Assembly: GCA_039881145.1 (NCBI GenBank)
Contig: JAYKKI010000009.1
Span: 9,053,501-9,117,500 of the forward strand
Direction of reading: 5' to 3'
Length of the DNA: 64,000 nt
Source of the DNA: Druceiella hillmani
Lineage: Eukaryota; Arthropoda; Insecta; Lepidoptera; Hepialidae
A program made the translations under genes and the position numbers. Within the stretch, counting starts at the first letter, position 1. Each line of letters begins with the position of its first letter. The notes under the pieces are model-generated. The model did not search any database. It was not told the DNA's origin and worked only from the letters and a program-made list of their open reading frames with translations. Shown one piece after another: positions 24,311 to 37,614 of the stretch.

Positions 24311-25260
24311 TTCTTAGTATTTGTCCTTTTAGTAGAATTTGTCCTTTTTCAAGTTTCAATTACGTAATTTCACAATTACATAATTACAGAATAATTTTCC
24401 ACTTTTATAAATCCGTAATTGGAAGTATTTATCTTGACTTAAACAATAAAAAGAATATACCGACCGAATACCGATTTACATCAAATTACATGTTAAAAAC
24501 GCGTAAAATTACACAGTAATGTATGTTCTAATGTAACATCTTTGAAAATAGGAGATAGTATAATTTGTCTGCCTTAATTAGTTGAGTTCTGGTGATTTCC
24601 TGTGATTTGTTATCGACTCGGGTAATTCACGCATGACACGGCGAATATTGAACACGAAATAGCCTTTTGAAATAAACAATAGAATTCAATAGAGTATAAT
24701 GGCCAAACTTAAGAGGACTCCCTCAAATTGCCATGCGTTATGGGTAAGTCCCTTTGAAGAGACCCGTGAGTATTGCATTAAAATTTAAAAGAAAGTTTTA
24801 TTCATTGTTCGATCGCTAGTCATCCGATTCACATTGACTTATTCAACCTGCTCAGTCCAGTTAAATACTTTCTATCGTCTGTGTTGTGATTTGTCATTAT
24901 CAAGTTATTTGCTGTCGTCGCGAAATTATAAATTAATGGACTAGAGTTCTGCTCTCCGCTGGGATGATAAATTAAACATATATGATACAACTTTGTGAGT
25001 ATTTATACTTATTTATCTATTGACACACTTCTTTATTTTATACAGAAATTTTGTAAGTACCAACCAAAAAAATGTTAAAATTTTTACCTATGCAAATTAT
25101 ATTTATTTGAAGGTAGTGAACACTTTTCTATACCTTTGAATTCAATAAGTTTTGAGAATGTTGTAAATATTGTGATATCATAAAATCGATTTCAATAAAA
25201 CAAACTATTGTTCCATAATAATGTATTAATTTATATATTAATTTGATAATTAATATTTGT
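24311..25260. other. AT-rich DNA, nothing firm
   Basis: No gene or element edge supported. The 73-codon ORF at 24298 has no recognisable features. Confidence 0.5.
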
Positions 25261-25273
25261 GTATTGCATAAAA

Positions 25274-26313
25274 CCCAGAAAACTTCAGATCTGTAATCTG
25301 AATCCGAACTCAAAGATACTGATGATGAAGAAGACATTGATGATAAACATTTTATAGATGAACCTAGATTTCCAGAACCAAACTTCTTGTTTAAAAATAA
25401 TATTAAAAAAAAGTGAGATGAGTGGATATTTTCATAAATCTTTCTCCAAAAATTATATATGGGACTGGACTGTAAAACGAGATATGAGGCTGGACTGTAA
25501 AACGAGATGGAGTAGGTTGTCAGATATGGTTGGCCGATTTCTTAAATTAAGACCATGTAATATAAAGGCATTATTATGTTTGCAATCTAAAGTCAAATTT
25601 ACAGATAAAAAATTCGAGGCCTTTAATACATTACCTAATGTGCATCGCAGTTTGGTTGTAATAAAAACAACAGTAATATTTTTGTATCGCTGTAATTTGA
25701 GTTTATTAAAAGTGGCTACCTGTAACTCAGTGAAAAACTAGCTTCATCTCTCAGTAAGAGAATAAAAGAAAAACGAACGATTGAGTCTTGTGTTTTAGTT
25801 TATTTACACAACAATGAACATTTTTTTACGAACGCAGCTACGGAAACATTCGAAAAAGTGTCGTCAGGTCAGAACACTTATTTTACAATTATTGAGGCTT
25901 TAAGCAAACAGAAATGAGTCCACGGCGAGGTCTGAATTAATCACAAATCGAATTTGTAACCGCAAGTGATAACGATGAGGATAAAGACTGAACCAATGCA
26001 CAACAGTAACAAAAAAGATACACAAAGCTACAACAGGAAACAAGGGTTCCTCTGGAGGAAATACAGTCCTAGGATCTAGTAATAGAAGAGTGCTACCGGC
26101 AGCGGATGCAAGTCTATCTAATAGCTTTGTACAATTATTTATTGTGTAATTTTTTGAAGGAAATCTTCAAGAGTTAAAATGGAGAGAGTTTTTTCCTCAG
26201 CCGGCTATTTTTGCAACAAACTGAGAAGCTTCTTAGCTGATAAAATATTGAACGTCTTATCATTTATACGATTTCATTTTCCGGCACAAATAGTGGAAAT
26301 AATTTACATTTAA
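25274..26313 (+). pseudogene. hAT-type transposase, fragmented
   Basis: An acidic piece (TDDEEDIDDK, 25316-25345) is followed by a frame with MRLDCKTRWSRLSDMVGRFL (25482-25541), the hAT segment with the conserved KTRW core. That frame ends at 25741. A frame change gives SSLSKRIKEKRTIESCVLVY and LHNNEHFF (25744-25830), matching the region before the dimerisation domain, to a stop at 25915. The dimerisation domain is MERVFSSAGYFCNKLRSFLA then DKILNVLSFIRFHFP, with a stop at 26311. At least two frameshifts and one stop are present. The N-terminal BED zinc finger and the catalytic half were not found. Confidence 0.85.
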
Positions 26314-26850
26314 TTTTTATTCTTTTGTCATTAAAGATGTATAATATAAATAATATGTTAAGAATATATAATTCATTGTCAATTTCTGAAATACAACTTT
26401 TTAATAAAAATGTAAAAATACCTGAATAAAAAAGCTAACATACAGAATTATAAGTTTGAAATCTTGAATTTTGCCACATTATACTTTTTACTTTTACGAA
26501 AACGATAATAGTATTGTATATGTACCTAGGAAGGATCAATGAGACTAACAAAAAAACTGTATCTTCAAAGTAAAGGTTAGTGTGCGATGTTTAATAATTA
26601 TATACGTACTTTAAAAAGCACATATAATCTAAAGGGAGAAATCCATTGTAACGGATTTTTATTCAAAATTGCTCAACGGAACGGAAAATTAATTAAATTT
26701 TCATGGCTCGGATATCCATTCCAAATTCGAATTATGCCACCAAGAATTTAAACCTAGATAAACTAAACAAAATGTAATAATATTAGAATCGCACAAACTG
26801 CTCGTTACTTTACACATTCTTGTTTTTACCATGAATGAGGACTGCCGTCT
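26314..26850 (+). repeat. Non-coding 3' part of the hAT-linked repeat
   Basis: This shares cgataatagtattgta, ggatcaatgagac, gtaaaggttagtgtgcgat and tcatggctcggatatcc with the reverse complement of 22440-22960, and more weakly with 58770-59165. It continues directly into duplicated block 3. Confidence 0.75.
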
Positions 26851-27560
26851 GAACTATTTAGTAAATACTTCCAAAGCATCTAAATTTGAGAAATCGGAAA
26901 GGAGTTGTCTACCACCACGATAATACCAGACTTCATATTTCATTTACTATTCGAAACCAATCGAAACTCTTTACTCTGGCCACTGAGAAACTCTTTGAGT
27001 CAGAAAAACCCTGTCGATAAGAAAGCTGCTAAAATATAATTGGATTAGTTCTCTACCATTAATCTTTAGACATTTTAAGAACGGACAGTTATGAAATTGT
27101 TGAAAAAATGATAAATAGATAGCTTTAATTTATCCTTAGATTATTCCAAAAAATGCAGATTAGTTTAATAGTACGTTTAGACACATAAGAAGCACCTAAT
27201 CGAAAATCAACTGAGATTTCGGTGTTTACTGTAACCCACGACCGACCGGGGCGCTAAAACTGCCAACAAACTTTACCATTTCGGTCGTCTGGAAGATTTC
27301 CACTGAAAACTTGAGTTATATGATTAAATAAGCTTTTCAGTTTTGCTAAAGATAACTTGTGTTTAGGTTTCCTATAGTTTGAGTATGTTTGAAATTAGCT
27401 TCAAACTTTAATTTAGGATTTTAGTTTACTTCTTAAATATTTCATGTCACCGTAAGACTTAATTAAAATATCAGTCTAGAAGCTTTGATCCGTAACTCCA
27501 TTCTCGTAGATTGTAAATACGGGTACCGATTTCTGAAACTAATATTTTAATTATTTGCCA
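26850..27560 (+). repeat. Duplicated block 3, copy a
   Basis: Pairs with 39605-40495 (+) and with 57150-58140 (-). Landmarks are ctggccact-gagaaactcttygar, ctgctaaaatataattggat, cggtcgtctggaagattt, cttttcagttttgcta and agtttacttcttaaatatt. In copies a and the 57 kb copy it is continuous with hAT 3' sequence, so the two belong to one repeat unit. Confidence 0.8.
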
Positions 27561-27952
27561 AGTCGTAAGTGACACTTCATATAACTTGCAATAATAACTG
27601 TAACCTAGCTCGTTTCGTTTGCAAATAAACTTTTGTTAATGTATATTTGATATCCTGCGATTCAGCGCATACTATGTTCAAAACACAAAAACTATACCTA
27701 TAAGGTATTATGTTTATTGTTTAGAAATAAAACTATCCATATAAACTAATATATTCACAAAAATACATTATTCCATAACAAAATAAACTAAATCGAATTT
27801 CCGAAGTTTAAATATTCCACGAAATGTAAATAACGTCAAGAAAATAAATCATTAATAACGTACCTTATAATTATTTATATCTAAATACATACAAATCACA
27901 CAGTCGATCGGACTGTCTTATGAGCAGCCACTGTTAAAATTAATCTAGTGTG

Positions 27953-27967
27953 ATATATATATATATA

Positions 27968-28023
<56 letters not shown>

Positions 28024-28036
28024 TATATATATGTAT
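27953..28036. repeat. (TA)n/(TG)n microsatellite
   Basis: TA run with a (tg)8 interior. Confidence 0.95.
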
Positions 28037-28039
28037 AAA

Positions 28040-29780
28040 TATGATGTAAGTAAAAATCTGGTGCTAGAATTCAGTCAAAGGTTTGTACTTAAATACCATT
28101 AGTTAGTTTTAATGTCGTTTAGATATTTATTTAGCATATGTAGTGACAATGAAGAAATCGGTCTTTGAATGGAATAGTCATGTACCATGTCATATTAATT
28201 GTTCACTCACAAAGCAATCGGTGTGCATAGCTGAAAGCTTTCATATATACAAAGTTACATATAAACCTGGTAGTAGAAAAAATTATAAATTAATCATTTA
28301 TATGACCAATTTGCCTAAAAATTTATTTTTATTTGCCTAAAAATTAGAATTGATTTCAATTTTAATCGCCGTCACTGTACACGTATAATTAACTTATGTT
28401 AGAAGCGAATTATCTTTGATTAATTTAATACGATTTATCTTTGTTTAATTTAATACCTAGAGGGTAAGATGAAAATACCCTCAAAACAAGCCGATTTTGT
28501 GCGAGTGAAACTATTCTAAAAAGTGTTCATTGTCGTTAATTTATTCTATACTATTAAATGCAAACCTATGTTTTACATTTTTTTTACTATTTTTATACAA
28601 AATAAAGGTAGAAATTTTGAATTAGAAAATAAAATAGTTTTAGTCAAAAAATGTTTAACATTTTTGAATACCTCGATAGCTCTTATTTAACACACATATT
28701 TTGTGGGGAAACAAATAAATATATTTCGAAGAAGTGCTGAATCAAAATTTTTAAAACTTACGACTATATCTTTACTTAATGCTACTATAGCAAATAAAAT
28801 ATTTTCACATCAAATTATTTCTGATAAAAAGGACTATGTAAAACACACAGAAGGACAAACGACTAACAAAATATTTCTATAATTATTACTTACAATTTCC
28901 GTAGGGACAAAACAAAATTAACTTGTTATTGTTTATACATTTAATCAAGTATCAAAACTATATTGTTTTATAATACTTCAGTGAAACTATCAGTAAATTG
29001 TTAACTTAGCTGAATACGTGAAGTAAAAGAATTCATTCAAAAGTTAAAAGCGAACAAACGTAAAAAAACAATGCTGATGAATCTTGTGATTCACTACATT
29101 TTGAAGTTGTTTAAAATATTAACAGGAATGTGATGAATGATGTGTCAGAATTGGACATTTATTGTCTAGCATTCCTTGGTAAACCAGAAGTCCGAGTTGC
29201 CTATAAATATGTAATTAGATGCATAACGTCGCATTATTTTTTATATATAAGTTATTCTCGTCATAAATTCATTGCTTTACATAGTGTACAATTAATCAAA
29301 TACATACTCGTTATCAAATCTCTATCTTCAATCTATTTAAACTCAATGTTAAGTAGGAATAGACGAATACATTTTAAGGTATTCACATGTCAATATCATA
29401 TCCGTCTTCTTGGAAGGGTTCCATTTACAAACAATACATTGTGCCACGTATGGTAGATAAACAGATTCGGTACACAGTTTCCATCAAACGTATCTTCGCA
29501 CTTAGTTGTGGGTCTTTATTCATTTGTATACTTGAAATTATTTTCTGTACTAGCTAGAGTAACCTTTGCTTCACTCATATTTATAACTAAACTTAATCAT
29601 TATATTTTCAATGCAGTTGAATTTCATTTAATGAAAGAAAATTCGATTTTATATTTAATTTTGTTTTGACTTTATTTCATTTTTAATTAACTTACAAAAC
29701 TTGCTTATAAACTGCATTTGTCATCTTATTATTTAGTGAGTAGATGTATAGATTCCTTTGATTTCCAACTTTAGAGCAAG
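28040..29780. other. AT-rich DNA, nothing firm
   Basis: Open frames at 28143-28340 (+) and 29130-29456 (+) show no known motif. A short duplicated phrase (atttatctttg-ttaatttaatac) occurs at about 28405 and 28432. Confidence 0.5.
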
Positions 29781-29782
29781 TT

Positions 29783-29800
29783 ACATATATATATACACAC

Positions 29801-29859
<59 letters not shown>
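29783..29859. repeat. (AT)n microsatellite
   Basis: AT dinucleotides with a short acacac interruption, abutting duplicated block 4. Confidence 0.95.
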
Positions 29860-29860
<1 letters not shown>

Positions 29861-29884
29861 CAGAAATTGGCAGTATTTTCAAGA

Positions 29885-30825
29885 ATGTTTTTGCCGTATC
29901 ATTGTGAGAGTGGCTACTAATGTGGAGCGATGAATTTTAGTGTCCTCCATTCTGAGTAATTTATGCATATGCTTTACAATAATGTGACCAAATTCTAATA
30001 GTAGCTCAAATAGTTCTCAGAGATTGCCATTGTATTGCTCAAATAGTTTGTTGCTGATACCTTTAAAACCAAACAACTTTACCCAAGTATTTTAGTGATA
30101 CTTAATATACCTGGAAATACCTCGTATCAATTAATTTTGTTTTATATCGACTAATTCTTTGAGCAACCAAATTTACAACACCATTGGTTCAGCTTTAGCC
30201 GTGATTTTTTGGCCCGAACATGATTATTAGAAATTTCATGGGTTTTAAAATTCCAAAAAGTGCTACAAAATTTTAAACCTCCTTTTGAAAGAGAACTGAT
30301 CTCAAAACTTAAAATTATACAGCAAAACAACATACAAAGTTTATTCACTACGATTTAACAAGTTACTTTACGTTGCTTAAAATTCGCACATAACCATTTG
30401 CAATAATTTTTTATTGTCCTCCAAAAGGCTAGTTACACAATGCCTTAAATGTCTTATCAATATATATACTATTTTCGGCACCTCCTAAATTCCTGATTAC
30501 AATGTCGAACCTGTACTTAAAGCCTGTAGGGCATTTCTTTATGTACCAGGTCGATTCTGATTTCTCATAGTGCATTTGTTGGTGGAGTGGTGATAGGTCC
30601 AATTCGTTTACCGATATATTACATTTATTGGTCAGCATCGCTGGCTTTATTTTATTATCGGATTGGATGTTGAATTCTCTAAGTCGTCATATGTTTAAGT
30701 ACTACTAGACGTTATTTGTAAATCATTCTTTAAATCGCCATTTTGTTTTCGTTTGGGCTTCACTTTCCATCCAATCTTCAGTTTTGTAATGGTATCCAGA
30801 GGGTTTCCTTATTCCTTGAAGTATT
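29885..30825 (+). repeat. Duplicated block 4, copy a
   Basis: Pairs with 41390-42030. Landmarks are ttttagtgtcctccattctgag (29937 with 41408), acaataatgtgaccaaattc, ttggcccgaacatgattatt, cttttgaaagagaactgatc and aaatcattctttaaatcgcca. Non-coding; short minus-strand ORFs here are not conserved as frames. Confidence 0.8.
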
Positions 30826-30873
30826 CTGAAAAACACAGTTATTTAAAATTAGATACATTAAAATAAAAAGGCC

Positions 30874-30879
30874 TATATA

Positions 30880-30964
<85 letters not shown>
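30874..30964. repeat. (TA)n microsatellite
   Basis: About 90 bp of TA dinucleotides with one tatacatat interruption. Confidence 0.95.
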
Positions 30965-30969
<5 letters not shown>

Positions 30970-30970
<1 letters not shown>

Positions 30971-32870
30971 ATTTAAAAAGTCTCTATTTAAAACATATTT
31001 TTGAGAGTTTAAATTTCCTCGCTTTAAAATACTTATTAGTCCTTCCGTCACCATATCTATATATTTCCTTCATAACCAATATAAGCCACTTTTATGATAT
31101 TCCACAATGAAAATAAAACAAAGATATATGCATAATTTCACAGAAGTAAAAAAATATATTTGTAAATGTGATTGTAAACGTCAATAAAACTTCGTTATGC
31201 TTCGTGAAACTACATGACTTACATGAGAGTGATAGGGCAGCATAAATTCTCATAGCGTGCGAGCATGTATAAATGACGAGACAAGCGAATCACCGAAGAT
31301 ATCAAGTAAAATATTTATATCAGATAGAAGCCGTTTGGGGTCACATAATAGTCATTTATTTCGGCTCAAACAGGGGACAGAATTACATTTTTGATCAGCT
31401 GTACCCTTTAATATGTTTGCATGGAATTCGGAATAAGAAAAGTCATTAAGAATATTTTTTTTTCTTTTCGCTCAGAATTCTACGAACATAAATTTACTAA
31501 AAACGTTAAAGGATGTCGTTTGGTAGTATCAGCAGCATGATATTCCCCCAATTCAGGGTTTTTTCTGAAATCTGTAAAATCTTGATAAAAATATCCTACA
31601 TATTGCCCGAGTTAAAATCCTTATAGTAGTTTTTTAGCTTTTATTAATCAATCTATAGACTAAATCACTCTTTTTACTTTATTTGCCATATATAGAATTC
31701 ACTATTTGAAAGATTTATTATATGTATGGATTATTTTCTTCCCGTCGCGTATCCATTGCATAATGTTTTTTTTTTAATTTCAGTGGAGTTCGGGCAGAAA
31801 TAACGTTAACATTTTAAAAGTACCGTCGATAGAGATAAGAGTGACTCATATATATTTTTCTTTCACCTATCCTTAAATCTGTGTTTCTCATTACCTGGTC
31901 GTCAGCAATTAAATTATAATCTTTTTCAGAATATATAATGAGAAAAAATAACAAGTAACTTAGGTTTTAAATAAAATGTCCTTTCGCCTACAAGTGGTTT
32001 ACTAGTTACTTAAATTATCTATATATAAATATCTTTTTATGTGATACATTTACAAACAATAAGACAAGAATTCCATAATTTTTTTTAATATTATATAATA
32101 TTTTGGGTTATATCCATAAATAACTGCACATAAACACACACGCACGCATGTACACAGGCCCAACCGCACGCACACCAGACAAAATAAACCAGGCAAGAAT
32201 TCCACAGATTGTTTTGGCTATTATAGCAATTATATTTTCTTTTCATTTTGAAAACAATATCACTAACTTGTTTTTATTTATTCCTATTACATTAATTTTT
32301 CTTAACTTTTTTCAGCTAGATCACTAACAATATTTAGGCTAGTTTTAAATTGTATAATCAAAAAACGGTAGGATGAAAACATATTTTTTTCTTTTTTAAT
32401 AAAATGTACCAATAAATGTAAAAATTTCTTGACTTTAGATTTTCACGCTCAGTTTTGAACGGGATATCTGCAGATATATGATTTTGTACCACATCTCCCG
32501 TCCGCAATTAACCTAGTCACACTTTGTATACTTACAATGTCACAGTTTTAGGTTAGGTTAATCAAGAGGAATTCTTAAAATTAAAGTTTGTTTAATGAAT
32601 TCTGCAAGTACTTTTATCAAAAGGAATTATCCGTACAAAGTTATCCGCATACTACATATGGCGGACATGAGCGAATGAAAAAGATTGGTGGGCGGAGGGT
32701 TAGACTACCACAAAGAATGGTGTCCGCATTAGAGTGGTGTCCGATTACCCTGCATCTGGATTCACAACACTCTCCACTATATATTTTTTTATTGCTTTGT
32801 ACTCGCATTATTTAAAATCTAATTTTAAAATTAAAATAAAATTTGGACTGTTCTATTCGCTACAATATCT
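30970..32870. other. AT-rich DNA between the duplicated segments, nothing firm
   Basis: Contains a short CA-rich patch at 32130-32175. The ORF at 32588-32815 has no recognisable motif. Confidence 0.5.
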
Positions 32871-32879
32871 AAAAATATA

Positions 32880-33175
32880 AATATAGTCTATCGTATGTCG
32901 ACACGTCATGAAAAAGTTAATGAATTAAAAAATAAGTTGAACATATTAAGTTTAATCTGCAATAAAAGTACAAACTTCTGTTCAAATAAAATCAATTTGA
33001 TTTTGAAAAAGTTTTTGGTAAAACTTGTTTATAAAACTGAATGTTTTAAACTTCGCGAAAAATCATTAATTGAATGTGAAAATCGATGCTTATAAAAAAA
33101 ATAATATCAAAATAATTAATAAATTATTGATTTTCCCCGCACCACAATAGTTTTTCTGTCATATTTGTAATATTT

Positions 33176-33231
<56 letters not shown>

Positions 33232-33240
33232 TACATATAC

Positions 33241-33301
<61 letters not shown>

Positions 33302-33740
33302 AAACAAAATATGTATATACATCTGTGACTAATTTAAACTTCTACCTTCAATATATTCTGAAAAGTGGCGAAGGACCATATTAAAAAACTAATATTAGGT
33401 TCGTTCCTTTTTCCAAAATAATTTCATTTCACTGACTCCATTTTAGGTACATATCAACTATATTTTTATATTTAAATATGAGAGAAACAAAAAGAGAAAT
33501 GTTCAACTTAGAAACATTGAAAGCGTGTACCTCTCATGACGCAAATACTTTCTAACAAAAATAATTCATTATTCAGCCCCGAAATATGTGAAAAGGGTAA
33601 GATTTATTTTTACAAATTCTGTTAAACCTCCAAGAGGTACGATAAGATATCAACTTGTGCTTTCGACTTATAAAGATGACTTATTCCAGGAAAGCGTCCT
33701 CATTTTTTTTTTAAAGAAAAAAGGAGACACATTATTTTTA
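32880..33740 (+). repeat. Duplicated block 1, copy b
   Basis: Counterpart of 20940-21790, interrupted by the 33179-33300 microsatellite. Confidence 0.7.
33179..33300. repeat. (TA)n microsatellite
   Basis: About 120 bp of TA with tacatatacat interruptions. ORFs on both strands here are artefacts. Confidence 0.95.
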
Positions 33741-34800
33741 CCAGTTACATAATACATAACGTTTGCAATATGAGATTTTTCACTTAAGCAAACTAATTAT
33801 TTTTTTTACACAAAAGGAAGTAGGTACAAGACTAATTACGTGGTGCTACATCGTTATACCACATTCATTTGACAGGTCTAGTGTTGCCTGTTCATATAAT
33901 TATTCCATCGGGTACGTACACTAAAAATATACTTATTCTCTTTACCATTTTCAAAACTTATTATCAGGGAAAAGTTTTGTATTTTTTGCGTTTCTTAATC
34001 TTCTAACATGAAAATTGCGTATTTGAAGATTAGTTAAAAATGGTACATTATACCATTATTTGTTTCATGGAAGTCAAAACATTTTTTGGTCGCTTTTTTT
34101 TTCTATAAACTTACTTTGAATAAATTATTATGCAATTAATTTTTATGACGTATAAACTACAGTAATGCGATAACTAAGCCAGCTGGAACTTGATAAAATT
34201 TAATTTATTTTATACAGATGCACGGGTTGTTACTGACACCATTTTACTATATCTTGCTGAACTCATGTATAGCTATCTAGTAATAAAAAAATGGGACATA
34301 AGTGTGACTCGTGTAGTCTACAAAGTTTTCATTAGATGAATTTTTATGTATTTTTTCGTTACGAAATATCTTATATCGTAACGTAAGAAATAAATTTGCG
34401 AAAACGTCAATATGGCACTGGTAAAGACGTTTCTATGCAATATAATAAATACTACTTTTATATTTTGATCCTTACTTTGACACTGTCTACATTAAAACAA
34501 TAATTAAGTGGGGAGGTGAGAGGCAGTGTTTTGTTTTACATATATAAAGATACGATTATTTTTATCTCACAAGTGTCTGATCTGATTTATACATGGAACG
34601 TTTTAGGTATGCGTTAATTTTAATAAAAAACTATATTTTTTAATTCTCGATGAATTAATCAAAGTAAAGTGTGAATTTAGTTTAACTGATATACTACATC
34701 TTGCGAAAAATTAATACTGTACGTAGTATATATTCATTTTTATATTAAAAATGAATACTGTACGTAGTACGTAGTATATATTTAGAAAAATAAATTGTGG
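33741..34800. other. AT-rich DNA, nothing firm
   Basis: Only a local duplication of tactgtacgtagtatatatt near 34712 and 34752 was seen. Confidence 0.5.
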
Positions 34801-34810
34801 TTGTTAAAAA

Positions 34811-34866
34811 TTTCTCAATTATAGCTGTAGATATTTACAAAATAGTTACAACTATAATTGAGAAAA
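34811..34866. repeat. Inverted repeat, 19 bp arms
   Basis: tttctcaattatagctgta (34811-34829) is complementary to 34848-34866 with one mismatch; the spacer is 18 bp. Confidence 0.8.
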
Positions 34867-34927
34867 CTTGCTAAGAGATTTGGGTTAGATGACGAAGAAT
34901 ACATACATATACAAACACACAAACAAT

Positions 34928-34931
<4 letters not shown>

Positions 34932-35025
<94 letters not shown>

Positions 35026-35042
35026 AATATATATATATATAT
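34932..35042. repeat. (TA)n microsatellite
   Basis: About 110 bp of TA dinucleotides with a single G and an aaatat interruption. Confidence 0.95.
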
Positions 35043-35233
35043 TAAATTGAATGAAAACAGAATAAGAAATTACACTAATAACATCGTCTGGGCTATAAAA
35101 AGTTGCCTGTTCAGAAACGAAGAAACCTCGACTTAGGTGCAGAAATTTAAAAACGATAGAAGAAAGAAAAACTCTCAAGCACGCGAAGAACTCAGAATAC
35201 AAAGGTTCCGTACACATTTTGGCACTCATAAAA

Positions 35234-35460
35234 CTTTTGGTTACATCTGTTGAACATTTTAGCTTAAATCTGTTGAATATTTTGGCTTCCATCGGTTGAA
35301 TATTTTGGCTTACATCTATTGAACATTTTGGCTTACATCTATTGAGCATTTTGGCTTATATCTGTTGAACATTTTGGTTTACATCTGTTGAACATTTTGG
35401 CTTACATCTGTTGAACATTTTGGTTTACTTCTGTTGAACATTTTGGTTTACAACTCTTGA
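35234..35460. repeat. 23 bp minisatellite, about 10 copies
   Basis: Head-to-tail units with consensus acatctgttgaacattttgg + ctt. Most copies differ at one to three positions (ctg/cta, aac/aat/agc, ctt/ttt). The minus-strand ORF through it is a by-product. Confidence 0.95.
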
Positions 35461-35464
35461 TGTA

Positions 35465-36365
35465 TTTCTGTTGAACTATTTACAAATAATAATTTTTCAC
35501 AACGTAAATGCATTGAATATATAAAAAAATATTTACTATAATTTCCTAATCTTCAAGACAGATTTTATCAACGATAATTAGCTACAATTGTTGGCTTGGT
35601 ATTTTCGGATATAAGGGAGCTACATATTACTATTTCTTTTAATGTGCATTTAAAAATAATGGAAAAATAATTTTACATTCCTCAAACCTTTTTGTATGAT
35701 ATTTCACATGATACGTAAAATATAAAAATAAATATTTTTACGAGCGTTATTTACCATTCTTTTCCATACTTATATGAATATTTAAAAAAAAATTCTTGGT
35801 GTGAAATACGTTAATAAGATATAATGGTATGTCCAATTTGAAGTTTCTGCGTCGCATGGTTTAAAAAAAATCGGCATTTAAAATAGAAAAATATTAATAT
35901 TTTACCTACTGTATCTTTCCTATGCGTATAACACACGGGGAACATTTAAAAAATTATGATATCTAGTATCACCCCTACAGTTTACAGTCTGCGTGAGCTC
36001 CTAAAAGTCATTTCTTTTTAATTATAAATTGAATGATTTTGAAAATAAGGGAGGGGTATATTCGTCACAGTTGTTATATCTCTGAAGATGTAATACCTAA
36101 AATTACGAGAAATATCTATTCGCACCCTTATAACCATTCCATACAAATCACAGCTAGCATCAAATGTGGAGTAATAAAAAAATTCGGGTAATTCATTTCC
36201 CTCCCTAAAATTTGAAAATGTACGACAGCCGTAAAATATACAAGGCGAAATACTTTGAAACATATATTGTCGAATAGTGAGCGCACTATAACAGCCTCTC
36301 AACATGTACATGAATGTTTCCAAAAGTTATGTAAAAATTCCAGGAAACAAGCCAAGCAAATTAAA
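35465..36365. other. AT-rich DNA, nothing recognised
   Basis: No feature supported. Confidence 0.5.
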
Positions 36366-36369
36366 AATT

Positions 36370-36371
36370 TA

Positions 36372-36461
<90 letters not shown>

Positions 36462-36473
36462 TATTTATATATT
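36370..36473. repeat. (TA)n microsatellite
   Basis: About 100 bp of TA with tgtg and acatac interruptions. Confidence 0.95.
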
Positions 36474-36804
36474 CTGTTGTTTAGCGAATCAATGCGTCCA
36501 TTTATTTCTAACTCTCACACCAGAATATTGCGCATATTTTCAAGTTAATAGTGAACTCGACCTGCTACGTATTAATTAAAAACTCAGATAGTAGAATCGT
36601 TAAATATAAATGCACGGATAAGTCAAGATTTCACCTACTAAAATGTATATGGTAAAACCTATATTTTTGCGATTTCCCGAAATAATATTAACCGGAAAAT
36701 TTCAGACTTAAAACATCGCAAAACTTAATACTACCGCTGACATTATTAAACAATGAGAATCGCGATCGAAAATTCTCAATCATTAATTTGATTATTTCCT
36801 TAAT

Positions 36805-37040
36805 TCAAAGCACATTTTACATTGTGTAAAAAACCACAATAACATTTGTTTATAAATAAAAACACATTTTACATTGTGTAAGAAATGAATAAAAACACAT
36901 TATAAATAAAAACACATTTTACATTGTGTAAAAAATCCCAAAATAAATAAAAATACATTTTACATCGTGTAAAAAATCCAAAAACACATTTTACATTGTG
37001 TAAAAAATCACAATGACATTTGTTTATAAATAAAAAAAAA
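36805..37040. repeat. Minisatellite with an internal palindrome, 5 core copies
   Basis: acattttacattgtgtaaaa recurs near 36811, 36863, 36913, 36955 (with one change) and 36983. Spacing is irregular (28-52 bp), filled with aaataaaaac-type linkers. The outermost copies share the longer tail caatracatttgtttataaa. Each core is an imperfect hairpin (ttttac...gtaaaa). Confidence 0.9.
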
Positions 37041-37095
37041 TTGTTGAAGTAAATATTTTATTTATTTGATAAATTAGGCCTATATCTGTTCTAAA

Positions 37096-37138
37096 GGCTA
37101 TAGATTATGAAGATATTTTATATATAGAGATATTTTAG

Positions 37139-37176
<38 letters not shown>

Positions 37177-37193
37177 TATAGATTATGAAGATG
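37096..37193. repeat. (TA)n tract flanked by 19 bp direct repeats
   Basis: ggctatagattatgaagat occurs at about 37096 and again at 37174, directly flanking a TA-rich tract (37144-37173). This is consistent with slippage or a small tandem duplication. Confidence 0.85.
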
Positions 37194-37614
37194 GTTTTAT
37201 ACATTAGAACACAGTGATTGCATACTTCACTTATATTGTATGAAAGTGCCTTAGTATCCTTTCGGAACCTATGAAGTCAAATCTTATAACAGGATTACTA
37301 GCAAAAGAGTTTATAAAACCATTTCTTTCCGTAATTTAATAGTTACTAACTTTACATTACTATTAAAGTAAGAGTTTTAGACTAGTCTTTACCACTTGTT
37401 TAAAATTTTATTAACTCTCCAAAATAGACATAAAATCAGGGCCTGACAAATTTGGACTGATAACTATTATTAGATGTAAACATAAGCGGATTAAATATTT
37501 TAAAAATTTGGTTTTAATTGTTATTAATCGATGAATTTATAATTAATATATTCGCTTATTTTAAACGAATAGCTTTTACTCGCAGCTTCTCTAGTGTGGT
37601 TATCTTGTGTGGTG

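Noticed and set aside
25128..25337. Serine-rich minus-strand ORF
   Set aside because: Antisense to the acidic Asp/Glu codon stretch at the start of the hAT relic.
35234..37040. CRISPR-like array from the regularly repeated 23 bp and 20 bp units
   Set aside because: Units are directly tandem or irregularly spaced with no unique spacers, and the context is eukaryotic.
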